Source: Taudactylus pleione (lineage: Eukaryota; Chordata; Amphibia; Anura; Myobatrachidae). From it: 64,000 nucleotides of DNA. Of this stretch, positions 45,661 through 56,039 are shown one piece after another; positions within the stretch are counted from its first letter, which is position 1, and the number at the start of each line of letters is the position of its first letter. Location: assembly GCA_031769625.1 (NCBI GenBank), contig JAUIMM010000016.1, positions 12,249,501-12,313,500 of the forward strand, given 5' to 3'. Made by a program: the position numbers and the translations under genes. The notes below the pieces were generated by a model. The model made no database searches. It saw only the letters and a list, made by a program, of their open reading frames with translations, and was not told the DNA's origin.

Positions 45661-46186
45661 AACCTAACTTAAATTAGAAATTTTCATCTTTAATAACTTA
45701 CAACAGATAATGAAAAACACATTTTCTATATGTAGTAAGATAAATTGTATGGGATATTAACTTTAATCCTCTAGTGACACGAACAGATTAAATTTTCAGG
45801 ATTTCTTAAATCCTGTACAGATGAGTTAATCTATTTTGCTTTATCAGTAATTTTCCCTCCGCTTCCACAGACAGAAATCTTGAAAACATGCCTATAAAGA
45901 GGTTCTTAAAAATCGAAGTTGAAAACCTCTAGGATAGTGTGACAGGTTTTTTTTTTTTTTGTAAATCCTGGGATAACATTTTCAAATGTCACTGTCACTG
46001 ACAATCGGGGCAATTGAAGACTATGCTGTATTTGAGAGGGGAGATAATACTTTACTTTTTTAACAGTGCTGCTGTGGAAGTTCAGGTTAACCCTAAACAA
46101 ATGTCGTTTACTTTCATGTTTTATTTTTAAAATGTAAAATGTACAGTATAGTTGTCCTTTAATAAATTGTTTCATTTGTACTCTAG
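45661..46186. other. Intron, no recognised feature
   Basis: AT-rich intron with a T run near 45946-45960, ending in the acceptor of exon 7. Confidence 0.5.
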
Positions 46187-46457
46187 AGAGGACCTTGGAA
46201 TTATGGTCTGTGCAATGTGATTTCTTCAAATCAAGCCATAGGCATTACTGTGACCTCCAAGGCAGTAGATAAAGATGTCCCCCCTATTACTGTAAATGCC
46301 CATATGAATCAAGACACAAATAACTTCCCCAATCCAATGGTTGTCTATGCCTTAGTGAGTAAAGGTCTACTGCCGGTGACTAGAGCAAATGTCACAGCAA
46401 CCATTGAACCAGTGGGTGAAGCACCAGTGACAATAGAACTTCTGGACAATGGAGCAG
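46187..46457 (+). CDS. clca1-like: CLCA exon 7 of window: beta-sandwich region, second part
   Basis: The acceptor is TACTCTAG and the donor GTAATTT; 271 nt, entering in phase 0 and leaving in phase 1. The peptide reads RGPWNYGLCN, then AIGITVTSKAVDKDVPPITV, then NFPNPMVVYALVSKGLLPV, and ends IELLDNGAG. The PPITV, FP.P.VVYA and LLDNGAG strings are characteristic of CLCA proteins. RANVTAT is a possible glycosylation site. The stretch after the donor stays open for some 20 codons, but the donor and the next exon fix the end. Confidence 0.96.
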
Positions 46458-47184
46458 GTAATTTATTTCTGTGTTTCAACTGGAAATGTTCTATACTGAC
46501 AATATCAAGTGTAATATAACTATATAAATATATCTTTTTATATAGAAAACCCCACTGGTCACAAATCAGAAGATATTCAGTATAAAAATCATTTTGTGCC
46601 TGTGCACAAAAGCAATGCACTTGCAGCAAAATGCCCCATAATGCCACCATATACCCTCAAAACAAAATCATGCAATATTTAATGCTTTATGACTACTTTC
46701 ATTCTACTGACCATCATATACGTAAGCTGAAAACATTCACTGTGAAGTTGCCGACGACATTGGGCAACTTACCATATGCTCCTCCAAAATCACTATGATA
46801 TACAATATAGATACTATTGAAATAAACTTGTTATTTTAGGCTATGGTATAAGATTAATGCTCTTGTCTTCCAAAATATTGCAGCTCTAATGGCGAATAGT
46901 CAATTTGGCCTCCAATGTATGTGATTAAAAGGAAAAACGATCCTGGTGGCTACAAAGCAACACTTCTGTTGACATTCTTACAAAAATCAAAAAAATTGAT
47001 GACTAATAGATATATATAAAAAAATAAGTCTAGCAGCAACTGTACAACACATAGTACATTCTGGTGGCTAGTATTTATCACAGTCAATAATATTGTGGAT
47101 AATATAGAAAATAGACCTCTAGTCTGTGGCTAGTCACCAGATACTGCTGGCCCAAGCCCTCACTCTGCTTTTGTTACTTTTTAG
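46458..47184. other. Intron, no recognised feature
   Basis: AT-rich intron; a minus-strand open frame at 46650-46345 is the shadow of exon 7. Confidence 0.5.
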
Positions 47185-47370
47185 TAGAGATGTGCAGTGC
47201 GGTTTTCCAGAAAAATTAACACACCTGAACTTTGGGGTTTGGAGTCGAACCGAGTCCAAGCTTGGATCACTTTTGGGGTTCTGAGTAGAACTAAGTCCGA
47301 GCTTGGGTCTGCTGTAAGTTTGGAACTCTGATTTACAGTAAAGAGTGAATCTCGGTTTCGGATTGCATGT
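47185..47370. mobile_element. hAT-type short element, left part, TAGAGATGTGCAG end
   Basis: It starts TAGAGATGTGCAGTGCGG and continues GAACTTTGGGGTTTGGAGTCG, CTTGGATCACTTTTGGGG, GATTGCATGTAAATATG, matching the left half of 15347-15766. The right half is replaced by the minisatellite that follows. Confidence 0.75.
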
Positions 47371-47394
47371 AAATATGTCCAAACTATATTATTT

Positions 47395-47990
47395 TAGCTG
47401 CCCCAACACTGCTCTCACTTCACATCCTGCCCCAACACTGTGTCCCCTTCACATAATGCCCCAACACTGCTGTTCATACTCCACATAATGCCCCAACACT
47501 GCTCATAATCCACATAGTGCTCCAACACTTCTATTCCACATACATTCCCAACATTGTTTCCACTCCACATCCTGCCCCAACACTGCTCTCCCTCCATACA
47601 CTGCCACAACACTGTGTCCCCTTCACATAATGCCCCAACACTGCTCATACTCCACATAGTGCTCCAACACTTCTATTCCACATACATTCCCAACATTGTT
47701 TCCACTCCACATGCTGCCCCAACACTGTGCTCCCTAAAAATACAGCCCTGAGACTGCTCCACCCCCCCAAACACTGCGGCTTCCCTCTCCAAATGCCACC
47801 TCAGCACCGCTTCACCTTCCAAATACTGCCCCAACATTGCTTCTACTTCACATAGTGCCCTAACACTGTTCCCATTCCACATACTGTCCCAACAGTGCTG
47901 CTTCTCTAAATACAGACTTAACACTGCTACCCCTCAAATTATTACCCCAATACTGCTCCTCTCCTCCAAATACTGCCCCACTTCGTGCTC
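47395..47990. repeat. Minisatellite, CCCCAACACTGCT units
   Basis: About twenty units of roughly 28-31 bp on the plan TGCCCCAACACTGCT-CCACTCCACATAA. A pair of longer blocks is itself duplicated: CACATAGTGCTCCAACACTTC and CATACATTCCCAACATTG occur near 47512 and again near 47654. Open frames here are repeat by-products. Confidence 0.9.
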
Positions 47991-48887
47991 CAGCCTAGTG
48001 GTGCCCTCTCAGTCTACACTCATAGCACCTGTATAATTTAGTTTCACCTGTTAATGCTGGACAGCCCCTAGTACCAGTCTGACACTGCCCTTGCTGGTTC
48101 TATTTCACTTCAACTTACCCCCACATACTGGCCATGCCTCCTTCATAGGAACACTTAAATACTTTGGAGGGAGGACTTGGGGTTGCTGAAAACAAATACC
48201 ACAGATTACTGTAATGCAGAATTCAAAAACAGAGAGCTGTCTTATTTACAAAATTCAAATAGACAGTATTTAAAATCATACATAGGCAGCAAAATAATCA
48301 AGTCAATGTTAAAAATAAAAGAGAAAATTGTTTGTAATTACAGATAATATAGCTTTCATAAATGCTAAGTAATTGCACAGACCCCATTACAATGAAAGGA
48401 ACTATAATTTTAACCTGTTTAAAACAGCTTAGATTAGAAATGTATTCTTCCTGTTATATATCTATACTATTTTATATTAATGCGGTCTGATAGTGGTGTT
48501 TAATTGGGACATGTAGGCATACATTGGCCATTCTTCCAGACTTGCTTATTATATACAATATTGAAGGTACAGCATCTAGATCATCCCAGACCTTTACATT
48601 TCTCTATGTGGGTACACAATAGAATGCATTTTTATCTACAGACAAACACTGTAGCTTTTTTTTAGATAATCCCATTTGTGGACCTCATTGTGCTCCCAAA
48701 AAGCTGTTCATGGTCAGCGCCAAATCCATACAACACTCCCCTTTCCTAATTTACTTTTTAAGTCTTTATATCGTTGTATTAAGCCTTTATGCATGTTATC
48801 ATGTACCTTTAATATTACATTTTGGTGTTTACTCAAACATTCAGAGTGGTTCTATTTTAGATTAAACACTGCGATAAATACTCCTTT
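47991..48887. other. Intron, no recognised feature
   Basis: Ordinary intron sequence after the minisatellite. No exon or repeat family was recognised. Confidence 0.5.
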
Positions 48888-49208
48888 CCTAAAGGTGCCT
48901 ACACACTTGGTGATTTTTTTGCATCGGAATGACAGATCGTGTAAAATATGCCCAAATCGTGAGTCCCCACTCACGATCACGATGTGATGCGCGTCCCCAC
49001 TGGTCGTACATCGCATCGTCAGATCTACCGTGCTGTAGGGCAGATCTGATAATCTGGGACACAATGCTCTGGAAAAAAGTCACTGATGCACAATAGATCG
49101 TTGAAGATGGACCAAATCATGTACAGGACTGCCGGGGAGGAGTTTCAAGGGAAATCGTACACGATGTCGGATCGTGTGCAGATCGATAAGTGTGTAGGCA
49201 CCTTTAGG
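48888..49208. mobile_element. Short inverted-repeat element, CCTAAAGGTGCCTACACACTT ends
   Basis: Both ends carry the 21-base CCTAAAGGTGCCTACACACT(T) as an exact inverted repeat. The interior has GATCGTG/CACGATC words on both sides (GACAGATCGTG, GTCGGATCGTGTGCAGATCG). No target duplication could be read. About 320 bp, no coding capacity. Confidence 0.85.
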
Positions 49209-49438
49209 GTGAAGGTTCATATTTTCAGTGCATTTCTATGTGGGCAACCTCCGTCCCATACCACAGCTGCTGTTGTTTTGTCATAGCATTCTTTAATGAT
49301 ACTGTGTGTGTCTTGCCACAACCTATATTTAAAGTAATTTTCTATTTTATATAGAAGAATGTGCTGGCAAATATTTTAATTATATACTTTATTTTACATA
49401 TGGTGCCCCATCAATAATGTTCTCTCAATTCTTCTAAG

Positions 49439-49603
49439 GTGCTGATATTGTTAAGGATGATGGAGTCTACTCCAGGTACTTCACATCAATGAAAGTTAAT
49501 GGAAGATACAATTTAAAAGTCCGTGTTGAGAACAATAACAAAAAAAGCCGCTTGGCTCTTCCCCGAAACCGCGCTCTCTATGTGCCAGGATATGTGAATA
49601 ATG
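49439..49603 (+). CDS. clca1-like: CLCA exon 8 of window: DDGVYSRYF segment
   Basis: The acceptor is CTTCTAAG and the donor GTAGGAA; 165 nt, phase 1 at both ends. The peptide contains ADIVKDDGVYSRYFTSM, then NGRYNLKVRVE, and ends ALYVPGYVNNG, all family-typical. The DDGVYSRYF string is a strong CLCA marker. No open frame longer than 60 codons marks this exon, so it was found by reading the sequence directly. Confidence 0.95.
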
Positions 49604-50208
49604 GTAGGAAACAAATTTTAATATATTGATTTGAATTTACATATCCATGATATTTTTAAAATCACATTTTAGCACTTTCTTATATTAACTGGTTTATTAT
49701 TTTATGTGTCATGATATATATTAACAGTAAAAATAATCTAAAGTTTACACTTCACATTTACATACAATTAGGGAACTTTGTAAGGTTATGTAGAAAGCAA
49801 TCTGTATGCAAGGTGTAATTTCTGTGTTAGTGAATTGTGCTTAAATATCTTAATGTGCTAAACCAGACTTTGTAAATGTACGATCAATTAAAAAAATTAG
49901 CACTGCAAATGTCACCATCACAACAGGTGGTATTTATAAACACAAAATAGTTATATGCTACTGTATATACTGTATACTATATGCTGTATGTGAAGATATT
50001 TAGCAAACTTATTTTGCTCCTAAATGTTTTTTCACTTCTTCCATGAACAAAAGTATCTTACTATAATGTTTAAAAAGATATTTAAGTGGTATTGTTTACA
50101 CATATTAAGTTCTGTACATCTTTCCATAAGGACTAGATATAAATTATATCTGCAGTATATGTTCACAAGTATAAATAAAAATGGGGGAGGGGAAGTATAT
50201 CACATTAA
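49604..50208. other. Intron, no recognised feature
   Basis: AT-rich intron between exons 8 and 9. Confidence 0.5.
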
Positions 50209-50533
50209 GGGGCTATCCAATTAGCCAAGAACATTGTTAGGGCGCTAAGGGATCCCCCGGGGCTATCCAATTAGCCCTGAAGTCCATCTGATGCCGGCAC
50301 TTATACCTGATGTGTCCCAAAACAGAATCCACGATAAGTGACAGTTTTTCACCCCTGAAATGGCAAAAACACATAGGTCTGCAAGCTTATCGCGGATCCT
50401 ATGCATTTTCGGGAGAAATATAATATTTTTTTGGGATTAAATAATATGATAGGACAAAAAAAAAACAATGTCGAAAAACGGGGATAATCGTCGAAAATCC
50501 CTGTTTTTCGCCTATCACGCCAAATTGGATACC
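50209..50533. mobile_element. Short element, GGGGCTATCCAATTAGCC ends
   Basis: The left terminal word GGGGCTATCCAATTAGCC occurs twice, at 50209 and about 50262. The right end reads CCAAATTGGATACCC. The inner part shows GTCGAAAAACGGGGATAATCG and GTCGAAAATCCCTGTTTTTCG, a foldback. A relative in reverse orientation is at 21430. Confidence 0.75.
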
Positions 50534-50720
50534 CAACTTTATGTAGAAGACAATTAAATAGCCAACTGATCACATTAAATGTAGTAGACATTGAGAGTAG
50601 CCATATGGGGATACAGATTACAATATGTAGCACATAATATAGTGTTCTTGTTTAACAGTGCAGAATAGTTATCTAGATAATCAATACCAATAAAAAAATA
50701 CTTACCTTTTTTTTCTTTAG

Positions 50721-50960
50721 GTGAAGTCAACATGAATCCTCCAAGACCCGTAATCAGCGAGGAAGACCTTAATGTGGACTCATTTAGCAGGACAGCTTCA
50801 GGTGGTTCTTTTGTGATATCTAATGTGCCTCCTCTTGGTACAGGACCTCAGCCAGACATTTATAAACCAGAAAAAATAACTGACTTGGAGGCAAAGATAG
50901 AAGAAGACAGAAGTCAGTTATTGTGGACAGCAACTGGTGATGATCTGGACCAGGGAAATG
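50721..50960 (+). CDS. clca1-like: CLCA exon 9 of window: start of fibronectin type III-like domain
   Basis: The acceptor is TTTTCTTTAG and the donor GTGAGAA; 240 nt, phase 1 at both ends. The peptide reads EVNMNPPRPVIS, then FSRTASGGSFVISNVPP, then KPEKITDLEAKI, and ends LLWTATGDDLDQGN. This is the linker and first strands of the C-terminal fibronectin type III-like domain of CLCA proteins. The frame stays open to 51034, but that tail is intronic and unlike any CLCA sequence. The next exon was not found before 64000. Confidence 0.95.
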
Positions 50961-51273
50961 GTGAGAAATATACCAATGAGTATTTAGGTCCTAAAGAGAG
51001 AAGAAGAAATGAGTCAAGCTTTGGAGATGTATAAAGTGGAGCTGCTGCCCAAAGCAACAAATTGGCTTCAAACTGTCATTAATCTAGCTCAGTCTTTGAA
51101 ATGACAGTTAGAAGCTGGTTAGTTGCTTTGGGCAACTACTGCACTTTATATCTTTCCAAGGTTTGATACATCTCCCCTAGAATCTCTCTAGCCCCTATAG
51201 AAAAGAGAGATCACAAATAATAATAATACATAATAATAAACATATAATTATCTCTATAATCATCTAACTCCTA
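50961..51273. mobile_element. Intron start with short palindromic element copy
   Basis: From about 51030 to 51178 lies a copy of the family at 12798: GATGTATAAAGTGGAGCTGC and TGCCCAAAGCAACAAATTGG are mirrored by TAGTTGCTTTGGGCAACTAC and CAAGGTTTGATACATCTCCCC. The rest is AT-rich with an AATAATAATA run. Confidence 0.7.
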
Positions 51274-51915
51274 GGGGTAAATTTACTAAGAATCGAGTTT
51301 GGTTGTGTATAAACTCACTTTGCTTCATCAAAACTCGGGAGAGTTTTCCCTTTTAAAACTCGCAAATTTACTAAGAAGTGAGTTTAGCTGAAAGAGAGTT
51401 TTCCGATGGCGAAGCAAAGTTTTTTTTCCCCAAAATTGCGAGTTTAGATGAGAGTTTAGATGAGAGTTTAGATGTGAGTGGAGATGAGAGTTTAGATGAG
51501 AGTTTAGATGAGAGTTTAGATGAGATTACTTACTCAAAGCCTGCACATATCAATGAAATATGTGAAGGCTGCTTGTGTATTGAACCTGTAAAAAAATTAG
51601 GTATTCAGCCAGAAACATACACAAACACACTGATCTATGTAATTTTCTGCCAAACTAGCAGCTCCGGAAGTCAGTGTTTAAAACTTCAATTTAACAGTGA
51701 GTTTGCTACAAACTCACCCGAGATTGTAAACTCGATTCTTAGTAAATTTGCGAGTTTTATCTTTTCCATGTAAAGTACTTCCTAGTTTGGCCGATGGTGA
51801 GTTTAGTTGAGTTTGCAAGCTCGCATGAGTATTCACAGTGAGAAGAGAAAACTCACTTCCAAACTTGCACCTGTTTGGTCTTAGTAAATTTGCGAGTTTT
51901 AAAAAAAATTTACCC
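51274..51915. mobile_element. Short inverted-repeat element, GGGGTAAATTTACTAAG ends
   Basis: It starts GGGGTAAATTTACTAAGAATCG and ends TTTGCGAGTTTT..AAATTTACCCC. CTA lies on both sides (51271-51273 and 51916-51918). Internal near-terminal words AAACTCGCAAATTTACTAAG are repeated inverted. Related partial ends occur near 12400-12620. It carries a small minisatellite (next entry). Confidence 0.82.
51443..51524. repeat. 12-bp minisatellite, GATGAGAGTTTA
   Basis: Seven units of GATGAGAGTTTA, one of them changed to GATGTGAGTGGA, inside the TTTACTAAG element. Because 12 is a multiple of three, the frame stays open (DESL repeats); this is not a gene. Confidence 0.9.
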
Positions 51916-52139
51916 CCTATAGTTTTATAAGAAGCCCCTGGATGAGCTATGCAAATGTTTATTATATGTGGTTGAACAAAGTTCTGTATTTTGATAAATG
52001 GCCCTAAATCAGGGGTGGAACTAGCATCAGTGCAGCCGGTGCCTTGCACCTGGGCCCACTGTTGAACAGGGGTCCATAGTAGCCATTGCACCCACCGCTA
52101 GTCCCCCGGGCCCCACAAGTGTAGGGCCGACCGCAGTGA

Positions 52140-52729
52140 GGGCCTGATTCAGAGCCGGACGCTATTTGCGGACAGTCGTTCTGAAAAAGGGGCTGGATAT
52201 TTAAATTAAGCGCTCGCTCTTTGCGGTCTGTTGACGCCTCTATGTCTGAATGAGCAAACGAAACATGCGCTCGCTATTTTGAAAAAACGCCCCCCTGGCC
52301 GCTCGCATCATACATCATCTCCGCTATTTATTAGATTAATCGAGTACATCGAAAGGCATATGAACTGCTCGCTATTCTTGTGGTAGCATTTTCCTACCGC
52401 AATCATGCGAGCAGTTCAGGCTGAAAGACAACCAAGTGACGTGGTCGATGACGCTGCTTTGTTAATTATGCACACCCTTAAAACGCCCGTTTGGCACACC
52501 TGCATTCGGATCTCCACTCCCCGTTTTCAAGCACCTTCCCCTGTTACCACCCACAAACGCCTCATCCTGTCACTCATAATAGCAGGCATTCGCTATTTTG
52601 CGAGCACACGATTTCCGACCGCACTGACTGGTTGGCGCATGTGCATTACAACCCATACAAATGCGCAGATGTGCGAACATCGCTCGGAATGAACGAGCGG
52701 CCGCTTACGAGCGTCTCCAAATCAGGCCC
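52140..52729. mobile_element. Short inverted-repeat element, GGGCCTGATTCAGAGCC ends
   Basis: It starts GGGCCTGATTCAGAGCC and ends CCAAATCAGGCCC, with TGA on both sides (52137-52139 and 52730-52732). The interior has CGCTCGCTCTTTGCGG and CGCTCGCTATTTTG words. Same end family as 1062, 39301 and 42199. Open frames across it are chance. Confidence 0.86.
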
Positions 52730-52909
52730 TGAGAGCGGTCGGCCCTACACAGTAACAAACACAGCCGCCAGCTGTGTTTGTTATAGCAGCCGATGAGAGT
52801 CAGACAGACTCTCATTGGCTGCTGCATCCACGGAGGGAGCCAGCTGGAGCTCACTCATGAGCTCCACCTTCCGGCTCCCCCCGCAGCGGGTAATGGGAGA
52901 GACATCATG

Positions 52910-53985
52910 ACTAGGGGGCACTGTATAGGGGGTGGCCGCTACTGGGGGGCACTTTATGGGGTGGGTGGCCACTACTGGGGGCACTGTATAGGGGGGAGTA
53001 AAACTGTGGGCACTGTATAAGGGGGACTACTACTGGGGGCAATGCAGCATAGGGGGGATTGCTACTGGAGGCAGTGTATAGGGGGAACTAATACTGGGAG
53101 CAATGCAGCATAGGGAAATAACTACTGGGGGCACTGTATAGGGGGGACTACAACTGGGGGAAATGCAGCATAATGGGGATTATTATTGGGGCACTGTATA
53201 GGGAGGACTACTACTGGGGGCAATGCAGCATAGGGGGGACTACTACTGGGGGCAATGCATAGGGGGGACTACAACTGGGAATAATGTATGGAAGTGTGGT
53301 CGCTACTGGGGGCACTGTATAGGGGGGACTACTTCTGGGGGCAATGCAGTATAGGGGGGACTACTACTGGGGCACTGTATAGGGGGAATTACTACCGGGG
53401 GCAATGCATAGGGGGTACTACTACTGTGGGCAATGTATAGGGGGGATTACTACTGGGGACACTGCATAGGCGGACTACTACGGAGGGCACTGTATAGGGG
53501 GGACTACTACTGGGGGCAATGCAGCATAGGGGGAATTACTACTGGGGCAGTGCATAGGGGGGACTACTACTGGGGCAATGCAAAGGGGGATTATAACTGG
53601 GGGCACTGCATAGAGAGTCTAATACTGGGGGCACTGTATGGGGGGGTGGCTGCTACTGGGGACACTGTATAGGGGGACTTCTACTGGGGGCAATGCATAG
53701 GGGGGACTACTACTGGGGGCAATGCACAGGGGGGATGGTCACTACTAGGAGCACTGTATAGGGGGGACTACTACTGGGGGCAATGTAGCACAGGGGGATT
53801 ACTACTTGGGCAATGCATAGAGGGGTTACTACTGGGGGCAGTGCATAAGGGGGATTACTACTGGGGGCACTGTACTGGGGTGGTGGCCACTACTGGGGGC
53901 ACTTTATAGGGGGGACTACTACTGGGAGCAATGCATAGGGGGGGGGACTACTGGTGGCAATGCATAGGGGGCCCCAAAGCATATT
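52910..53985. repeat. Minisatellite, GGGGGGACTACTACTGGGGGCA units
   Basis: About 32 units of 27-37 bp on the plan ATAGGGGGGACTACTACTGG-GGGCAATGCAGC or -GGGCACTGT. It is G-rich on the plus strand with many runs of five or six G. The flanking GGTGGAACTAG (52015) and GGCGGAACTAG (54022) words suggest that it grew inside a larger repeat. Confidence 0.92.
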
Positions 53986-54039
53986 CCAGCTAACTGATAA
54001 AGCAGAATAACTTAGGGCACTGGCGGAACTAGAGAGTGG

Positions 54040-54314
54040 TGGGAGCCAGTGGGATGTTTAGTGTGTAAAAAACGTAACACTCACCTCTGCAGCAGCTGAA
54101 AAATTGAGGTCATTACCTCTTCAGGTAAGCGGCCGTTATTGCAGGCAATATTATTTCTCACCATCTCTCTGGTGGAAGCGGTGGAGTGCGGGGAATCCCA
54201 TCTCCTTGTATAGCATTGTCCGCCTGCTCTCACCTGATCTCCAATGGTGGAGAAATGATGGGGGTCTGGTGAGTGTTACGTTTTTTTACACACTAAACAT
54301 CCCACTGGCTCCCA
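54040..54314. mobile_element. Short element with about 46-bp perfect inverted repeats
   Basis: The left arm (54040-54085) starts TGGGAGCCAGTGGGATG and includes TTTAGTGTGTAAAAAACG and TAACACTCACC. The right arm (54268-54314) is its reverse complement except for one extra T. The 180-base middle has no clear feature. No target duplication could be read. Confidence 0.85.
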
Positions 54315-54365
54315 GTGAGAGTGTGGGGCACAGTGACTGTTAATACCCAGGACTCTACACTCTAT

Positions 54366-55381
54366 GGGGGTCATTCAGACCCAGTCGCAAGCACCGATGT
54401 GCTCGCAACTGGGTCGATGGGTGGCCCTGCACACGCGCAGCCGCCGCACTGCACGTGCGCAAGTCCCGGAGCGACAGAGAAACTCTGACACTCTGGAGCT
54501 CGCTACAAAAGGGGCAACTGTCGAACGCCTACCGTGTTGTGGGCGGCCGCACTGAGGGCCTGATTCAGAGCCAAACGCTCTGACCAGAGCGCTCGCTCTG
54601 AATCAGGGCCCTCCTCCCTCAACTTGGAGCGGCCTCATGGATGCTCGCATAGCTGTGGGTTACCACCCACAGCTATAGCAAGCATCCATGATGATGGTCG
54701 CGATGGTCAAGACCATCACGACCATCGGGCTTGCGACGAGACCCTGCGGTAGGGTCTCGCTGCCGCAAGCCCAGGAGTGATTTTGGCTCTATCAGAGCCA
54801 AAATCACTCCCACTGACATCATTACTGATGTCAGTGGGGCCGCACTCAGATGGTAGACGTTCCCATGGGAACGCCTCCGTCTGGCAGCCACGCCCCCGGC
54901 ATGCCCACCAAAGGGGGCGTGCTGTCAGTCACCATCGACAGCACGCCCCCTTTGGTGCGAGACCCATAATGACGGCTTTGCCGTCGTTAATCGGGTCTTG
55001 CGCATGCGCACGATGGAGCTCCCTCCGTCGTGCGCATGCTCATTAGGGCACCATCGACCCACTTGCGAACATCCTACGCTCGCGAGCGGCTCTGAATAAG
55101 GCCCTGATGATCAGTGATGTCAGTGGGGAGGTTCCTGCTCGATCAGAGCAGAAAGCTCCCTGGGGCTTGCGAGTGACCAGACCCAACCTTATGGTCTGGT
55201 TGCAAGCCCCGATTGTCGCTATGGTGATCACCATTGCGACCATCACCCTGGTCACTAGCTAACCTATGGGTGGTATCCCACAGCTTAGCTTGCGACCAGG
55301 AGGCCACACCAAAAAACTAGAAGCGGCCGCCCTCATTCAGAGAGAGCGATCGCTTCTTGCGATCGCCTCTGAATGAGGTCC
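54366..55381. mobile_element. Multi-palindrome element, split by a copy of its own family
   Basis: It starts GGGGGTCATTCAGACCC and ends CTGAATGAGGTCC, with TAT on both sides (54363-54365 and 55382-55384). It is interrupted at GCCGCACTGA by the element 54556-55104. After that element the sequence resumes TGATCAGTGATGTCAGTGGGG. Removing the insert and one TGA restores the order seen uninterrupted at 16050-16090 (CCCCACTGACATCACTAGTG). Confidence 0.88.
54556..55104. mobile_element. Multi-palindrome element nested in its own kind
   Basis: It starts GGGCCTGATTCAGAGCC and ends TCTGAATAAGGCCC, with TGA on both sides (54553-54555 and 55105-55107). It has the family palindromes in reverse order: GATGGTCGCGATGGTC with its near complement (54693-54726) and CCCACTGACATCATTACTGATG (54807). 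So the GGGCCTGATTCAG and GGGGGTCATTCAG ends belong to one larger family. Confidence 0.88.
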
Positions 55382-55384
55382 TAT

Positions 55385-55812
55385 ATCTCTGCACTTAATA
55401 GGTCCTATATCTCTGCACTTGTTGGTCACATTTGAGCGCTGAATACAAATGACCATCTATTCAGGTAATACCTGATTTGGATCTGGACACAAACTTAAGT
55501 GTCTCCCAAGTCTGTTGTCTCCCTTACTATGCGGATCAAAATGGAATATAAAGAGACAAAGATTTGCTGACAAAAATTTCACCTTCTAAATAAGCTAATT
55601 ATAAAGAAGAATTAACATTGTTTCTTTATAATATTATTATTGTCAGTCTTGCACAATTTGATACGGAGTATTTCGACAGAACCATCTTTTATTTATTTAT
55701 TCATTGTGATCTTTTCATTGTACTAATATTTTGGATTTACTTCACATCAATGTTACTTTATTTATTTATTATTTTTCATATTTAAGTTATATGTTTACCA
55801 ATTCATTTTTAT
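55385..55812. other. AT-rich intron, no recognised feature
   Basis: No CLCA exon is seen here. TTTATTTATTTATT runs precede the hAT left end. Confidence 0.5.
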
Positions 55813-55972
55813 TAGGGGTGAGCAGGTTCGGATTTCTGAAATCCGAACCCCCCCGAGCCCCCCCGATCCGAGGCAGATCCGAGTCAGGCTCGACTTTTCC
55901 CGCCTGACTCGGATCTGAAATCGAGGCAAAACGTCATCATCCCGCCTTCCGAGTCTCGCGGGTTTTGGAACC

Positions 55973-55979
55973 TATATAA
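55973..55979 (+). promoter_or_regulatory. TATA box of hAT promoter
   Basis: TATATAA follows CGGGTTTTGGAACC and precedes GTACCCGCGTCGGCGCCATTTTCTCACTCGGCTGTGGACAGTGAAGAG in part; copy 1 has the same order on its minus strand (GGTTTTGGATTCTATAAAGG, GCCGCCATTTTTCATTCTGGC, TGTGGAGAGTGAAGAG). Conservation between two diverged copies supports a real core promoter. An upstream ACGTCATCATCCCGC is also shared. Confidence 0.75.
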
Positions 55980-56039
55980 GGTACCCGCGTCGGCGCCATT
56001 TTCTCACTCGGCTGTGGACAGTGAAGAGGGAGGGTGGGA

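Larger units (their letters stand above)
1811..50960 (+). other. clca1-like: CLCA-family gene, internal part (nine exons)
   Basis: Nine exons join in frame to about 602 codons (1808 nt) of a calcium-activated chloride channel regulator. In mammals CLCA1 is known as a secreted, self-cleaving zinc metalloprotease that raises surface TMEM16A chloride current; it is not itself a channel. The visible part has, in order, a cysteine-rich segment, a VWA domain whose MIDAS residues are split over three exons (DVSGS, GGGT, LSDGED), a beta-sandwich region, and the opening of a fibronectin type III-like domain (PEKITDLEAKI). Intron phases after the nine exons are 0,0,0,1,0,0,1,1,1. Possible N-glycosylation sequons occur in exons 2, 4, 6 and 7. 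The signal peptide and HExxH metallopeptidase exons must lie before the window. The C-terminal exons lie past a last intron of more than 13 kb, or were missed. Which CLCA paralogue this is cannot be decided from memory; CLCA1-like is the closest impression. Confidence 0.93.

Noticed and set aside
50961..51034. Open frame extending CLCA exon 9 to a stop at 51034
   Set aside because: A good GTGAGA donor lies at the family's usual exon end, and the extension does not resemble CLCA sequence.
51378..51773. 131-codon open frame with DESL repeats
   Set aside because: It is a 12-bp minisatellite inside a short DNA element; no conserved protein.
53433..53672. Open frame with YYWGHCIGG repeats
   Set aside because: Translation of the G-rich minisatellite only.
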